DNA of 64,000 nucleotides, taken from NCBI GenBank assembly GCA_047967505.1, contig CM106540.1. One strand, given 5' to 3'. The DNA comes from Dipteris shenzhenensis. Its lineage: Eukaryota > Polypodiophyta > Polypodiopsida > Gleicheniales. The notes below the pieces were generated by a model that saw only the letters and a list, made by a program, of their open reading frames with translations, ran no database searches and was not told the origin of the DNA. The number at the start of each line of letters is the position of its first letter. Position 1 is the first letter of the stretch. A program made the translations under genes and the position numbers. Positions 34,871 through 46,841 of the stretch are shown here, piece by piece.

Positions 34871-35295
34871 GGTTACGGTTCAATCTCATATCGATGTCGT
34901 TCATAGGTGGAGGGGGATTTGTGAGTTCAATCCATCCTTTGAAACTCTCCCAGAGATTGGAACAATTCTGTAGGAGGATTCCGATGGGAATTGACACTGG
35001 GCAACTCAGGACGCTAGAGAGTGCCGCTCCTTCAAGTTGACATGGCAGTACATTATGTTGTGGAGCCTGTTGTTGGAACAGAGGCTCGAGTACAATATCA
35101 ATACTTTGTGGGGCCAAGTCATGGATTGGGTCTTGAGCTTGTTTCTCAACCTCAAATTGAGCTTGTTTGTTAGCCTCAGATTGAGCTTGTTCCTTTTGTA
35201 CACATTGTTGAAGTGCCTGAAAATGAGCCTTCTCCACCTCTGCATTTGGGTCTAATGCTTCTTTTATTTGAGGCTCGTGAGTTGATGTGGATGAG
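34870..35295 (-). pseudogene. Ty3/gypsy gag-protease junction fragment (copy 1)
   Basis: The minus strand encodes a Gln/Glu/Ala-rich segment (QEQAQSEANKQAQFEVEKQA) and the TNPPPPMNDID stretch, closely matching 60,060-60,524. This is the spacer between the zinc-knuckle region and the protease. It ends abruptly at the LTR that begins at 35,296, so the rest of gag is missing from this copy. Confidence 0.7.
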
Positions 35296-35645
35296 TGTTG
35301 AGAGTTGTGGTGCCATGAGCACATGTAGAGCAAAGGTATGAGTAAAGGGCAAGATGCCACATGGCATGGAGGAGATATCCCACATGTGAGCAAGCATATG
35401 GATGTAAGTACCCTCACCTATAAAAGGGAGGTTCATTTGAAGTAATATCAAATCAAGCACTTTGCACTATCTCAAGATTCTCTTTATGAGTCCAAGCTAA
35501 TGTATCTTGGAGCCTAATTGACTTGAGGTACATGTCATGAGCACTCTCTTCATCATGTTTGCACCTAGGTTGCATCCTCCTTAGATTAGTGTTGTATTAG
35601 GATGTTTTCTCAGTGACTAGGAGAGCTCGATCCCCCGATTTGACA
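35296..35645 (+). mobile_element. LTR, copia-like, plus strand
   Basis: The 350-base block starts TGTTGAGAG and ends TTTGACA, directly followed by a primer-binding site. CTATAAAAGGGA at about 35,418-35,429 is the TATA box. The R/U5 part (CTTGAGGTACATGTCATGAGCAC) is the reverse complement of part of the LTR at 55,585-55,960, so both belong to one family. The element is truncated right after its primer-binding site. Confidence 0.85.
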
Positions 35646-35662
35646 TGGTATTAGAGCCTAGG
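35646..35662 (+). other. Primer-binding site, tRNA-iMet type
   Basis: TGGTATTAGAGCCTAGG abuts the LTR and differs by few bases from the iMet-complementary TGGTATCAGAGC used by copia elements. About 30 bases later (near 35,690) the sequence changes to a minus-strand gypsy RNase H fragment, so no internal region of this element remains. Confidence 0.8.
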
Positions 35663-35689
35663 TCTAGTCTCCTAGATTAGTTGTAGGCT

Positions 35690-37178
35690 TGCTCTGTGGT
35701 GATATAGTTGACCTCTGCATCATTGAGTTGTCCACTGGCGAAGTAGAACATGTAGTCTTTCTTATGTTCACTAGGTTGACAAAGCACACTCCCAATTGCA
35801 TACCTAGATGCATCAGTATGAACATGAAAATCAATATCCCAATTGGGAGATATAAGGATGGGTGTTGTGATTAAGCACCACTTTAAAAGCTCAAAGGCTT
35901 GGTCGTAATCTTTGGTCCATAAGAATTCCACTAATAATTTGTAAAGTGGTCTAGCTATCATGGCGTACCGCAATATAAATCTTCTATAATAGCCGGCATG
36001 TCCCATAAAGACTTATACACTATTGGAATTTGTGGGAGGAGGCAATTCCATGATGATTTTGATTCTGTCCATGTCAATTGCAATCCCATGTTGAGAGACG
36101 ATGTGTCCCAAAACAAATCCATGGGTGACCATGAACTACCATTTTGTTGGATTTAGAGAGGTGTCGTACTCCCTGCATTTTATTAGTACTACACAAGACA
36201 TTTAAAGTGGTCTTTTTGGTTTGAATGGATGCACAAATCATCCAAGAACACCTGTAAAAACTTATTGAGAAATTACTTGAAAGCTGTGAACATGACTCGC
36301 TAGAATGTGACCGGGGGATTACAAAGGCTGAATGGCAGGACTCTATATGCAAAAATACCCCATTCTATAGCAAATGTTGTTTTTAATTGGTCTTTAGGAG
36401 CAATTTCCACTTGGTTATAGCCACTAAAGCCATCCAAGAAGCTATATATTTCGAAGCCTGCCACCCTTTGCAACACTGTTTCTGTTAAGAGTAGGGGATA
36501 GTGATCCCTAATTGTGGTGGGATTCAGATTTTTTAAGTTTACACATATTCAAGATTCTTGTTGCATTTAGGCACAATGATGATGGGTGAAACCCAATCAA
36601 TGTGCTCTATCTCGTAGATGAATCTAGCATCTAGGAGTTTTTCCAACTCGTCATAAACCATGGTGCCATACTTAGGATTTGTGTGATAAGTTCCACATAC
36701 CTTAGGGTAAGCACCTTCCCATATAGGTATCGTGTGTACTGCCACTTCTGGTGAAATTCCTTTCATCTCTTTATATGACCATGCTAGGCAGTCACAGTAT
36801 TCCATTAGGAGTGCTTTGAGTTTGATTTCATCTTCTTGTCGAAGCTGTTTTCCAATGAAAACCAGTTTTTCTTCCTCCCTTTCAAGGGCGAGGTTTATTG
36901 TGCATGTTTTTGCCAATCCCTCATAGATTCGAGTTTCTCCAATGCTATTAGTTTCTTGAACTTCAGATTCTCTTAGTGGTCTTGGCATTGCTATTGGCGC
37001 ACTGCCACTTATGTAATTCTTGAAGTATTCCAGCACTTCTTGAAGATCGGCCTCTGATGGTGTTGAATTAGCCTGACATGTGCCATGTGTACTAGGTGGC
37101 ATAGATTCATTTACCAATTTCTTAGGCTCTTTTTTACTTTCTTTTTTTGAAGTCTTTTGATCGAGCTTCATCCGTACT
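35690..37178 (-). pseudogene. Ty3/gypsy RT/RNase H and linker fragment (minus strand, copy 2)
   Basis: Right to left: linker with KLVNESMPPSTHGTCQ, RT entry WVSPIIIVPKCNK, then a frame-broken palm (36,074-36,352) and the RNase H part at 35,677-36,006 (GHAGYYRRFI, FHVHTDASRYAIGSVLCQ). It lacks integrase on its left side, and the protease on its right has been lost in a junction at about 37,178. Confidence 0.85.
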
Positions 37179-38056
37179 TTCTTTGTGGGGCCAACAAGTC
37201 ATGGATTGGGTCTTGAGCTTGTTTCTCAGCCTCAAATTAAGCTTGTTCCTTTTGTACCCAGTGTTGAAGTGTGTGAAAACGAGCCTTCTCCACGTTTGCA
37301 TTTGGGTATGGAGCTTCTTTCATTTGAGGCTCGAGAGTTGATGTGGATGAGCTCGGCTACTCATTGCTTGGCGGAGGTGGAGGCACTTGTGCTTTCTTTT
37401 TAAGAAGTCACTTTGGTTGTTGGTGTGTAATTACATTTACAGGTTGTGATATTACACAGGTCGGACCTAGACTTTGATGGTCCACCCCAATGATGGTGAT
37501 TGGGATGTCAGGCTTCACCTCTATTTGTTGTGGGACCTTATTTTTCATGGGACAATCCATATAGGCATGTCCTATGCCACAATCTTTGCAGAGTGGTTGG
37601 AAAGTAGCAGGGCTACCACGATGAGGGCACTCTACGATCCGGTGAATTTCTCCACAATCGTCGCACTTGATTGGTGCTCCATATGTGTTGGGACATACTT
37701 GATTTGCATAAGCTAGTATTAGGCCCTCTGCACCTTCTACATAGTAGATTGGGTACTCTATTTCATAATCAAATGACGAGTCTACTTCCTCAGCTTGTAA
37801 TTGATGTATTGGAACTGCCTGAGGAGCTGGATTTGGTGCTCTTGCATATGATCGTGGATTCAAATTCTTGATTAGTTGTGGGACTTGTGTCCGAATGGGA
37901 ACAGGATTTAGCCTCGGAGTTGGGGACACTTGTGCAAGTGCCGGTTGCCTATAGACTGGCATGGGTGCCGCTTGGTATTGTTGAGGTTGAGGTGCATTGT
38001 TGTGCATGTTGAAGATGCAACTGTTTTCATCATGGCGGCCGATGATGCAGATTAGG
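37179..38056 (-). pseudogene. Ty3/gypsy gag with zinc knuckles (copy 2)
   Basis: The minus-strand frame 37,408-38,070 has a Pro/Gln-rich segment (NAPQPQQYQAAPMPVYRQPA), an acidic stretch and two zinc knuckles, CDDCGEIHRIVEC and CKDCGIGHAYMDC, both of the unusual form C-x2-C-x3-H-x4-C. It aligns with 60,777-61,560. The frame stops matching at 38,056, where the 3' untranslated part of another copy begins, so this is a recombinant or deleted gag. Confidence 0.8.
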
Positions 38057-38498
38057 ATTAGGGCATGCAAGTTTGATATTTTTACATTTAGAAGACGGAT
38101 GTGATGTTTGGTGGGGGTCTTGTTGATGAGGCTGCAAACTCTTTTGCCAATTCATCTTGAGTTTTGGCAAAGCTTCTTGTCTTTCTCGTGAATTCATTGC
38201 ATGCTTAGAGAGTATGGAATGAAAGTGTGTGATACTATTATTGATGCAATCTATTATGTGCCTATGCAAAATCATGTGAGTGCACGTGATGTGTAGATTA
38301 CGTAGGGACTAACTATATGCTTATTTGTGGGATTTAATAGGGAACTAAGACTCAATCATCCCTAATACGAAATTGATTAGGTCTTCCTAAATGTGCAAAA
38401 ATGTGCATATGCCAGTGAATGTGCATGTAACAATCTAGTGCAAACTATATGTGCAAAAATGTGCATATGCTAGTGAGTGCACTTGTAGCAACCTAATC
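38057..38498 (-). mobile_element. 3' terminal region of gypsy copy 3
   Basis: This stretch is close to 30,600-31,045, including GTTTGGTGGGGGTCTTGTTG and the twin AAAAATGTGCATATGCYAGTGA units. It lies downstream of the integrase stop at about 38,499 and forms the left end of the element that hosts the copia insertion. Confidence 0.65.
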
Positions 38499-40000
38499 CT
38501 AACTAAGGAAGACTTGGTTTCCCAAATCTTCGTTTTTCTTGGGGATGGCTTGCATGTTGAAGTAATAGTGCTTCAGTCGGCTGCCATTTATTGTTGTGCT
38601 GAATGGGACTCCATACAATGTTTCTAGCAGCACAACTCCAATGGGAATCATCTTTTTTACTCGGTAGGGTCCTTGATCTAGATACTTCAGTTTCCCCTTG
38701 TGTACTTCGGCATTGTATAACAGGACCAAGTCACCTTCCTTGATGTCTTTTCTTTAAGATTTCTGTCAAACCATGCCATTGTTTTGCATTTTTCTGTTGT
38801 CATGGCATGGTAGGCAACTAGTCTTGTCTCTATATGCTTCTCCAATTGATAGAGTCTTTCTTTTAAGGATTCATGGTCTCCCATGCATTCCTGTACTGCT
38901 ATGCGTAGACTTGGTATTACAAATTCCAGTGGGACCACAGATTCAAGGCTGTACACCAATTAAAAAGGTGTGTTCCCTATTCTGACCTTGAGTGTGGTTC
39001 TGTATGCCCGTAAGGCTACAATCAATTTCTCTGCCCAATCGAAACGCTATGGTTCTACTACCTTGGTGAGGATAATGCATATTATTTTGTTGGTGGATTC
39101 GGAATATCCATTCCCTTGGGGGTAGTAGGGTATGCTTTTTCTATAAATTACCATAAAGCCAGACAAGTTCTTGGATTACCCCATTGACAAAATGTGTGCC
39201 TCTATCTGACACAATTTCAATGGGGCATCCGAATCGGGTGATCAAATTTTCGTATAAGAATCTTGCTATGCTTCTAGCATTTGCCTTTCTCACTGCTTTA
39301 GCTTCAACCCATTTTGTAAAGTTATCAGTGGCCACAATGATGTAGCGTGCTTGTGTTCCCTTTATTGCTGGATGGATGGGACCCACATAGTCAATCCCCC
39401 ATTTTTGTGCAACAACTGTTGTGAGGGGATTGAAGTCTTTCTGTTGTGGTTTAGTAATGCATTGACATACATGACAGCCTTTTACATATTCATAGGCATC
39501 TACCCATAGTGTTGGCCATCAGTAGCCTACGAGAACTTTTCTTGCTGTGGCTTTCCCTTGGAAGTGTCCTCCTACAATGCCTTCATGGACCTCACTCAGG
39601 ATTGGCATGATCTCAGGAGGCATTATACATCTTCTTAATATCTGGTCCTTGCCCATCTTGTACAGTTGTCCTATAATGAGTTGATAGGGTGCAGCCTTTA
39701 GAATTAGTTTTCTGGCATCTACTGCTTTCATTTCAGGGGGTGATCTTCCTGTCATTAAGTACCCAATGATATCTCTACACCACTCTAGAATAGCATCTAT
39801 TTGAAATAGTGTGGCATCTAGTAAGTCATCTTCTACTCCAATGGCTTCTTCTCCCGACATGAGTCGAGACATGTGATCAGCAATGTAGTGTTGGGCACCT
39901 TTGTGGACCACTATTTTGAAGTTGAATTCTTGAAGCAAGAGGAGCCATTTGGTTATTCTTCTTGTTGTACACGGATAGTTCACAAGACAAAGCAATGCTT
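38499..40000 (-). pseudogene. Ty3/gypsy integrase (minus strand, copy 3)
   Basis: The frame 39,519-39,995 carries the RNase H end (IVVHKGAQHYIADHMSRLMSG) and the zinc-binding start EVHEGIVGGHFQGKATARKV. 39,141-39,386 has GPIHPAIKGTQARYIIVATD (first catalytic Asp) and SDRGTHFVNGVIQEL (second). 38,687-38,959 and 38,499-38,729 hold the C-terminal part, ending near NMQAIPKKNEDLGNQ. Frameshifts separate these pieces. It is more complete in the core than copy 1. Confidence 0.88.
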
Positions 40001-40079
40001 AATGGTCGGTGTAGAAGACAAAATCATTTGCCAGTAGATAGTGCCGAAATTTCTTTACACTATACACCATTGCTAGGGC

Positions 40080-41208
40080 TTCTCTTTCTATGGTGGTATA
40101 GTTGATATCTGCATCATTGAGGGTTCAACTGGCGAAGTAGAATGGGTAGTCTTTCTTATGTTCACCTGGTTGACAAAGCACACTCCCAATTGCATACTTG
40201 GATCCATCAGTATGAACATGAAAATCAATATCCCAATTGGGAGATATAAGGATGGGTGCTGTGATTAGGTGCCACTTTAAAAGCTCAAAGGCTTGGTCAC
40301 AATCTTCAATCCATAAGAATTCAACTAATAATTTGTAAAGTGGTCTAGCTATCATGGCATACCACAATATAAATCTTCTATAATAGCCGGCATGTCCCAT
40401 AAAGAACTGTACACCTTTGGAATTTGGGAGAAGGCAATTCCATGATGATTTTGATTTTCTCCATGTCAGTTGCAATCCCATGTTGAGAGACGATGTGTCC
40501 CAAAACAACTCCATGGGTGAGCATGAATTGGCATTTTGTTGGATTTAGGGAGATGTCGTACTCCCTGCATTTGATTAGTACTGCTTCAAGACATTGGAAG
40601 TGGTCTTTTTTGTTTAAATGGATGCACAAATCATCCAAGAACACCTGTAAAAGCTTATTCAGAAATGACTTAAAAGTTGTGAACATGACTCGCAGGAACG
40701 TGGCCGAGACATTACAAAGGCCGAATGGCATGAATCTATATGCAAAAATACCCCATTCTGTAGCAAATGCTGTTTTTTATTGGTCTTTAGGAGTAATTTG
40801 CACTTGGTTATAGCCACTAAAGCCATCCAAGAAGCTATATATTTCGAAGCTTACCACCTTTTCCAACACTGTTTTCATTAAGGGTAGGGGATAGTGATCC
40901 CTAATTGTGGTGGCATTCACATTTTTTAAGTTTATGCATATTCTAAGCTTCTTGTTGCATTTAGGCACAATGACGATGGGTGAAACCCAATCAGTGTGCT
41001 CTATTTCGTAGATGACTCTGGCATCTAGGAGTTTTTCCAGCTCATCATAAACCATGGTGCCATACTTAGGATTTGTGCGATAAGTTCCACATACCTTAGG
41101 GTGAGCACCTTCCCTTATAGATATCATGTGTACTGTCACTTCTGGTGAAAGTCCTTTCATCTCTTTATATGACCATGCTAGGCAGTCACGGTATTCCATT
41201 AGGAGTGC
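40080..41208 (-). pseudogene. Ty3/gypsy reverse transcriptase and RNase H (copy 3)
   Basis: Right to left: WVSPIVIVPKCNKKLRICIN, SFLDGFSGYNQVQITPKDQ (40,777-41,199), MPFGLCNVSATFLRVMF with VFLDDLCIHLNKKDHF (40,378-40,731), then GHAGYYRRFI and FHVHTDGSKYAIGSVLCQ (40,125-40,514). Two frameshifts break it, but the FLDD box is intact. It is paralogous to copies 1 and 2. Confidence 0.9.
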
Positions 41209-42001
41209 TTTGTTTTTGGTTTCATCTTCTTGTCGAAGCTGTTTCCCAATGAAAACCAGTTTTTCTTCCTCCCCTTCAAGGGTGAGGTTTATTGTGCATG
41301 TTTTGCTGGTCCCTCATAGATTGGAGTGTCTCCAATGCTATCAATTTCTTGGACTTTAGATTCTCTTAGTGGTCCTTGCATTGCTATTGATGCATTGCCA
41401 CTTGTGTAATTCCTGAAGTATTCCGGCACTTCTCGAAGATCGGCCTCTAAGGGTGTTGAACTAGCGTGACATGTGCCATGTGTACTGGGTGGCATAGTTT
41501 CATTTACCAAAATTTTAGGGTCTTTTCTACTTTCTTTTTCTGAAGTCTCTTGATCGAGCTTCATCCACACATGTTGCTTATATTTTTGAAACTTCTTATG
41601 ATGGGAACTGTGGGGTAACTTTTCCACTGGTAAGGTGTTCCCAAGTAAGGGTTCATTTAATGTGCATACTCCATCTAGTCCCTCAGAGTGACCATTTAAG
41701 AGGTGGTGGTTCTGATTTTAAGGGAGCTGGCTTTGCAAGATACAATTCGACGATCCTTGTTTGGACTTGTTCAAATTCATTGAAGTGTTTGGCCTTGGCT
41801 TTTCTGCGTTTTCCTCCTTCGGCTATCTTGTGAGATCTTCTGGTGTTATTCAACTTTGGAGGTTCAACTTTTGGGAGCTCGACTACCATTAGGGCATGCA
41901 GCATGGCTAAGTCATTATCAAAGATTTGATCTTCAATTTCAGCATTCTCAGCCTCTGTATCAAGCTCCCAAGAAAAATTTGATTCATCATTGGTATGGGT
42001 A
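41209..42001 (-). pseudogene. Ty3/gypsy linker, interrupted by the copia insertion
   Basis: Frames 41,289-41,627 and 41,683-42,081 match the linker of copies 1 and 2 (RIVELYLAKPAPLKSEPPPL). The coding similarity is cut at 42,001-42,006 and resumes at 49,713, exactly at the copia target-site duplication. The uninterrupted paralogous site is near 34,130-34,160. Confidence 0.85.
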
Positions 42002-42006
42002 CCTTC
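42002..42006. repeat. Target-site duplication CCTTC, left
   Basis: CCTTC lies immediately left of the copia 3' LTR and again at 49,713-49,717, immediately right of the 5' LTR. A 5-bp duplication is standard for copia integrase. Confidence 0.92.
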
Positions 42007-42351
42007 TATAAAGAGAGTGGGAGAGAAGGAAGGAGTCTCACTTGCAGCTTTCTCACATACACAATGGGGGAATATACACAAAGGTGGAGGTTGAAAATAG
42101 TTTTCCTCTTCTTAGTTGTGTAAGCCAAAAGAACCCCAAGGACAAAAGAATAGGTTAACCCTATATGTGGGTCTCAAACCAAACTCAGCTAACTAAGGTG
42201 GCATACTAACTGAGCCACTAACTAGAGTACATAAAGATAGTTGTCATCTAGCTATTATTCATGGGCAGTGTACCAACCGCATCTTAGCTAACAAGTCGGT
42301 GACATAAATGCACAATGGTCACCTTGGCATATCGAGCTCGATATCTCAAAA
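42007..42351 (-). mobile_element. Copia 3' LTR (minus strand)
   Basis: The 345-base LTR pairs with 49,360-49,712. Its inner edge is preceded on the minus strand by the polypurine tract CTTGAGGGGGAG (plus 42,352-42,364). Both termini are mutated from the canonical TG and CA seen in the other copy. About twenty substitutions and a few short indels separate the two LTRs, so the element is not recent. Confidence 0.92.
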
Positions 42352-42379
42352 CTCCCCCTCAAGCTCAATCCTAATTCTT

Positions 42380-43690
42380 GTACACCAAGTAGGTATCTGA
42401 ACTTGTGCAGCTTCTCTATGCCCAATGCCTTCGTGAATATGTCAGCTACCTGATCCTCTGTGCTGACATAAACTAGATCAATAAAACCTACTAGAACCTT
42501 CTCCCGCACATAATGATAATGCACATTAATGTGCTTTGTTCTAGCATGATAGACTGGGTTATTTGCCAAATGTGTATACTGCTCATGTTGTCACAATAAA
42601 TGACAACTGGCCCATCTGTAGATTGATATATATCATAAAGTAGCTTATGCAACCAAGCTACCTCACATGCAGCCATTGCTGCACCCCTATACTTAGCCTC
42701 TGTGCTCGACAAGGCAAATGTAGGCTATTTCTTGCTGCTCCAAGTGATTGCAGCACTCCCAAAAGAGAACACATATCCACTAGTAGATCGTCTATCAGAA
42801 ATACTACCAACCAAATCAGCATCAGTGTATCCATGCAACTGTATCTGAACCAATAGTCCATACTGCAATGTAGACTTCACATACCTCAGTATGCATCTAG
42901 CCACATCTAAATGCGGTTTCCTTGGAGCCTGCATAAACTGACTTGCCAAACCAACAACATACCTCAAATCTGGCCTGGTAATAGTCATATAAATCAAACT
43001 TCCTACTATGTGTCTGTACATAGTAGGGTCTTCCAGAAGCTCACATGCATCTACGCTTAGCTTCACATTCTCCTCCAAAGGAACTAAAATAGGCTTACAG
43101 TCTGTCATCCCATATTTGGACAGCATGTCCAATCCATACTGCCTCTCCAAGAGCAATATCCCACATGTGGATCTAATCACCTCCCAAGAAGTAACGCAGC
43201 TCTCCCAAATTCTTCATCTCAAACTTCTACTTCAATAGCATTTTCACATGAAGGATATCTTCATCACTATCACCTGTGATGATCAAATCATCAACATAAA
43301 TGACAGGCAGCATAATGCCTTTCTCTGTTTTTCTCACATAAAGTGAGAAATCTACCTTGGAAATCTGAAAGCCAATAGTGACAAGATATTGTCCTATCTT
43401 GTCAGACCATGCTCTAGGTGCTTGCTTTAAGCCATACAAGGCTTTCTTCAACCTACAAACAAACTCAAGATGAACAGCATGAGCATAACTTGGTGGCTGC
43501 TCCATATAGACCTCTTCTTGCAAATCACCATGCAAGAAAGCATTCTTTACATCCATTTGATGTAAAGACCATCCCTTTGTGCAGCCATAGCAATGACTAC
43601 TCTTACAGTTGCCATCCTTGCAACTGGACTAAATGTTTCTTCATAATCAATGCCATATGTCTATGCATACCCCTTCACAACTAATCTTGC
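42380..43690 (-). pseudogene. Copia reverse transcriptase and RNase H
   Basis: RT pieces in order: [20 protein letters not shown] (just upstream), then [35 protein letters not shown] and the catalytic VIYVDDLIITGDS (43,227-43,556). They are followed by YRHIVGSLIYMTITRPDL. RNase H follows with STSGYVFSFGSAAITWSSKK, a stop, then SSTEAKYRGAAMAACEVAWL and EDQVADIFTKALG near 42,430. Three stops interrupt an otherwise full-length pol end. The YVDD box is intact. Confidence 0.93.
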
Positions 43691-44942
43691 CTTGTATCTA
43701 TTCACAGAACCATTTGCATTGTGCTTCACCTTATAAACCCACTTGCAGCCAATTGCATTCTTGTATTTAGGCAAAGGCACCAATTCCCATTTAGCATTTT
43801 CTTCGAAGGCATCCATTTCTTCATCCATGGCTTTCTCCCATTTTTCTTTCCCCATGGCTTCCTCAAAAGAAGTGGGTTCTGGTTCTTGTATCACTTTGAC
43901 CATATAGGCATAGTGAATGGCTGTAAATCCATCATATTTCAACCTATCCATAGGATACCTAGCTCTGGTAGATTTGTGCAAAATAGGCTCACTACCAGGT
44001 GCTCTCAAAACATCCCTTGTCTTCCTTACTCCAGGTGTAACAACAGAAGGAATACCCAACTCATCATCAAGGCTCTGTTCTGAGCCACTCGATTCACCAT
44101 CCACATAAGAGTGACCTGCATTCACATCAACCATGGGCTGATCTACTTTCTCTTTTGCTTTTCGTGATACCTGCATACCACTATCTGCATTGCTTTGAGG
44201 AGATCCTCCTGATCTCAATCAGCCTGTCCATGGTGAAGTATGTGAACCACTACTAGAGGACACTATAGGTCCACTAATATTTTGTGATTGCTGTTGTGAA
44301 TTCTATGCAGCATTACCATTTTGTGCATCTACATCATCAATCACATTTAATGGTTTATACCAGCTACTCATCTCATCAAAAACAACATCTCTGCTCACTG
44401 TAAACTTACGAGTAGAAGGGTTATAGCATCTATACTTCTGCTGCAGAGAATAACCAATAAAGATGCACTTCTCAGCTTTTGGATCCAATTTGGATCTCAA
44501 CTCATCTGGCACATGAACATAGGCAATGCAACCAAAAACTTTCAAATGAGAAATATCTGGTTTCCTACCAGTATACCTCTCCTCTGGCGTCATGCCATGT
44601 ATTGCTGCAGTGGGAGTCCTATTCATTATGTAGACTATTGTAGCAACTACTTTAGCCCAATAATAATCCGGTAGGTCTTTTTCGTTAAGCATGGCATGAG
44701 ATACCTCTCCAATATGCTTGTTTTTCCTTTTTGCAAGTCCATTTTGTTGTGGGGTATGAATGCATGAATATTGTTGCTTTATGCCATGCTCCTATAGGAA
44801 ACTTGCAAACCCATTTGAGAGGTACTCTCCCGCTCCATCTAACCTTAGGCATTTTATTTGCAGGCCTGTTTCTTTTTCAACCATAGCTTTAAAAGCTTTG
44901 AAATGCCCAAACACTTCACTTTTCTTTTTCATAAAATACACC
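43661..44942 (-). pseudogene. Copia integrase C-terminal part and integrase-RT linker
   Basis: This holds ATIVYIMNRTPTAAIHGMTP, HLKVFGCIAYVHVP and FIGYSLQQKYRCYNPSTRKF (44,303-44,692), then an acidic Ser-rich linker (44,050-44,210) and [14 protein letters not shown]. The third integrase catalytic residue lies in the poorly framed part near 44,700-44,800. The integrase is cut at 44,942 by the nested LTR element and continues at 47,139. Confidence 0.85.
44938..44942. repeat. Target-site duplication ACACC, left
   Basis: ACACC at 44,938-44,942 is repeated at 47,139-47,143. The pair brackets the nested LTR element exactly. Confidence 0.92.
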
Positions 44943-45235
44943 TATTGGTAAACTGAAAGGAAAGGAAAGAGTGGACACAAACTCAGAATACTTGCATTAC
45001 TTGCTTGTAGAATGAAGAAGAGTGAGGTCCTTGGCACCTCATACATGCTCACTGACATCACTGATGACTTCAGAGCTCCACAATCATCTCCTCAATCTGC
45101 TCCTAGATTCTCTCAATCATCCTATGTGGCTCTTCCACCACCTAACTGTGCTTGTGGGCACCTAACTGTGCCTCTAGCACTCACACATAGAAACATAAGG
45201 TGTGCCTGAGGCATACACCTTGAGATATCCCATCA
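44943..45235 (-). repeat. 3' LTR of the nested element
   Basis: It begins TATTGGTAAACTG on the plus strand (TGTTGG in the partner) and ends CCCATCA. Within it CACCTAACTGTGC occurs twice about 21 bases apart. Confidence 0.93.
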
Positions 45236-45609
45236 AACCCCCCCTCAAGGGAATGCCTTAGGCTATGTCAAGGATACATCTAGTCTCATAGTTTCTCATG
45301 CCATCTCATGGTGGTCAAGGATAAATCTATGGCTAGGTTCTCATGCTAGCAAGGGTTCCCATGGGTGTAAGGTAAAACAAAAGGGATACAAAAAAACCTT
45401 CCAATGGTTATCTCCCCTACATGTACATGCACACAATGTCTGCAGGAGGTACCATGGAGCAAAACATACACATGGCCTACATCATAAGGTGACCAGAGGT
45501 GTTTACAAAACACACAAAACACAATAGTTTATTTCATTCATTTTGGAGGACTATCCAGGCTGAGTACCTTGACATAAAAAGAGAGATCTGGAGCATACGT
45601 AGAGATGAT

Positions 45610-46017
45610 TTAAAAAGCATAATCTTCATGGGATGCCTCATCTTGTGGAGGCAAAATATCCATGTCAAGGCAAGGTCTTACCACATGGGTAGTGTCTAGT
45701 GCCTTATAAGATGGTACTATGATAGAACAAGTGGATCTGAAAATCATATCCTTCAAGAGAAAAATTATCTTGTCATCTCCATAGTTGTGTAGAGAAGCAT
45801 ATCTTAGGTATCTGACCTTCATCTTTTTCTTGTACTTGGAGTCAAATAAAAGTTCCATGAGAGGGTAGATCTCTGGCTTTGTAGTTGCTTCCTTTTTGGC
45901 AACCATTGTTTTGGCAATCTTCAACAAGGAAGTCAGGTTGACATTTTCATCCTTTGTAGCATAACAAGACATTGCTTTATGTTTTGGCTTTTCACATATT
46001 TTGCATAAGCAAGCCAT
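45610..46017 (-). CDS. Unknown 135-residue ORF inside the nested element
   Basis: An open frame starts MACLCKICEKPKHKAMSCYA. The Cys pattern C-x2-C-x8-C is not a retroviral knuckle and matches no family I know. The rest is basic and then hydrophobic, ending EDEASHEDYAF-like. No gag, protease, integrase or RT motif is present. It could be a chance frame, a captured host fragment, or a conserved ORF of this element family. Translation is possible but undemonstrated. Confidence 0.35.
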   Translation of the reverse strand: MACLCKICEKPKHKAMSCYATKDENVNLTSLLKIAKTMVAKKEATTKPEIYPLMELLFDSKYKKKMKVRYLRYASLHNYGDDKIIFLLKDMIFRSTCSIIVPSYKALDTTHVVRPCLDMDILPPQDEASHEDYAF

Positions 46018-46508
46018 GAGAGGGTCTAACCCAAGTATTGGGCAGTGTCTTCTCTCTTACAAGTCTTAGAATAACAACTAAAATGCTTCAAAATATAAGC
46101 ATTTAATGTAGCAAAGTCTTGTGACCAAATTTCAAACAATGATGCTTCTTCTTACATGCTTCATAGAGGTGGCTAAATGAATACTTTCCAATCAAAACCA
46201 GGTCTAGCAATTCAAAACAAAACTGAAGCCACACTTGTATTGAAAGATTCAAAAAACTAGAAATGCTAGAGTAGCATTTTATGTAGCATCATCTTCAAAA
46301 ACTTGTCCAAAACTATCAAAACCAAAAGGCTGAACTTGGAGGGCTTGTAGCTCACTCTTCAAAGCAAGGAAAAGAGGGCTTTCTGAAGCAAAAGAAAGCT
46401 CATATACCAGAGAGGGTCCAGCATAGAGGTTGGATGAAATGGTGTGCACTTTTGCCTGGGGGAGTTGCTACAGGCTGAACCTAAGTTTTAACAATTTCTC
46501 CCTCGTTA

Positions 46509-46841
46509 CTAAACCAAATGAGCTGAAAAATGGCTCAAAATCTTCGTCTTGAGGTCACCCATCTTGCAGGTGGAGAGCAAGTAGGGAGTATTGAGCAATA
46601 GAAGAAATGGTAAAAAATGCGCTATTTGGGGAATGGCAGCCAATACAGACGTTTTTTCTTCAATTGCTTGCAGGTGGAAGTTCGCCCATACTAGAGGAGC
46701 TTCCAGATCAGAGGGTTTGGGCAATGGTAGTTTGTAGGTGGAGAACCAAGCTCTCAAAGATTTTGGGAAGAAAGAGGAAAATGGAGAAGAAGAAGATGAA
46801 GAAGAAGATGATGATGTGGCAGAAATGGGCTCTGATACCAT
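46509..46841 (-). other. Open frame directly after the primer-binding site of the nested element
   Basis: A 110-residue frame begins at the primer-binding-site edge with a Ser run (from repeated TCTTCTTCT) and then a segment with Pro, Leu and Trp. Its start overlaps the primer-binding site and its N-terminus is microsatellite-derived, so it is more likely leader sequence than a gene. Confidence 0.25.
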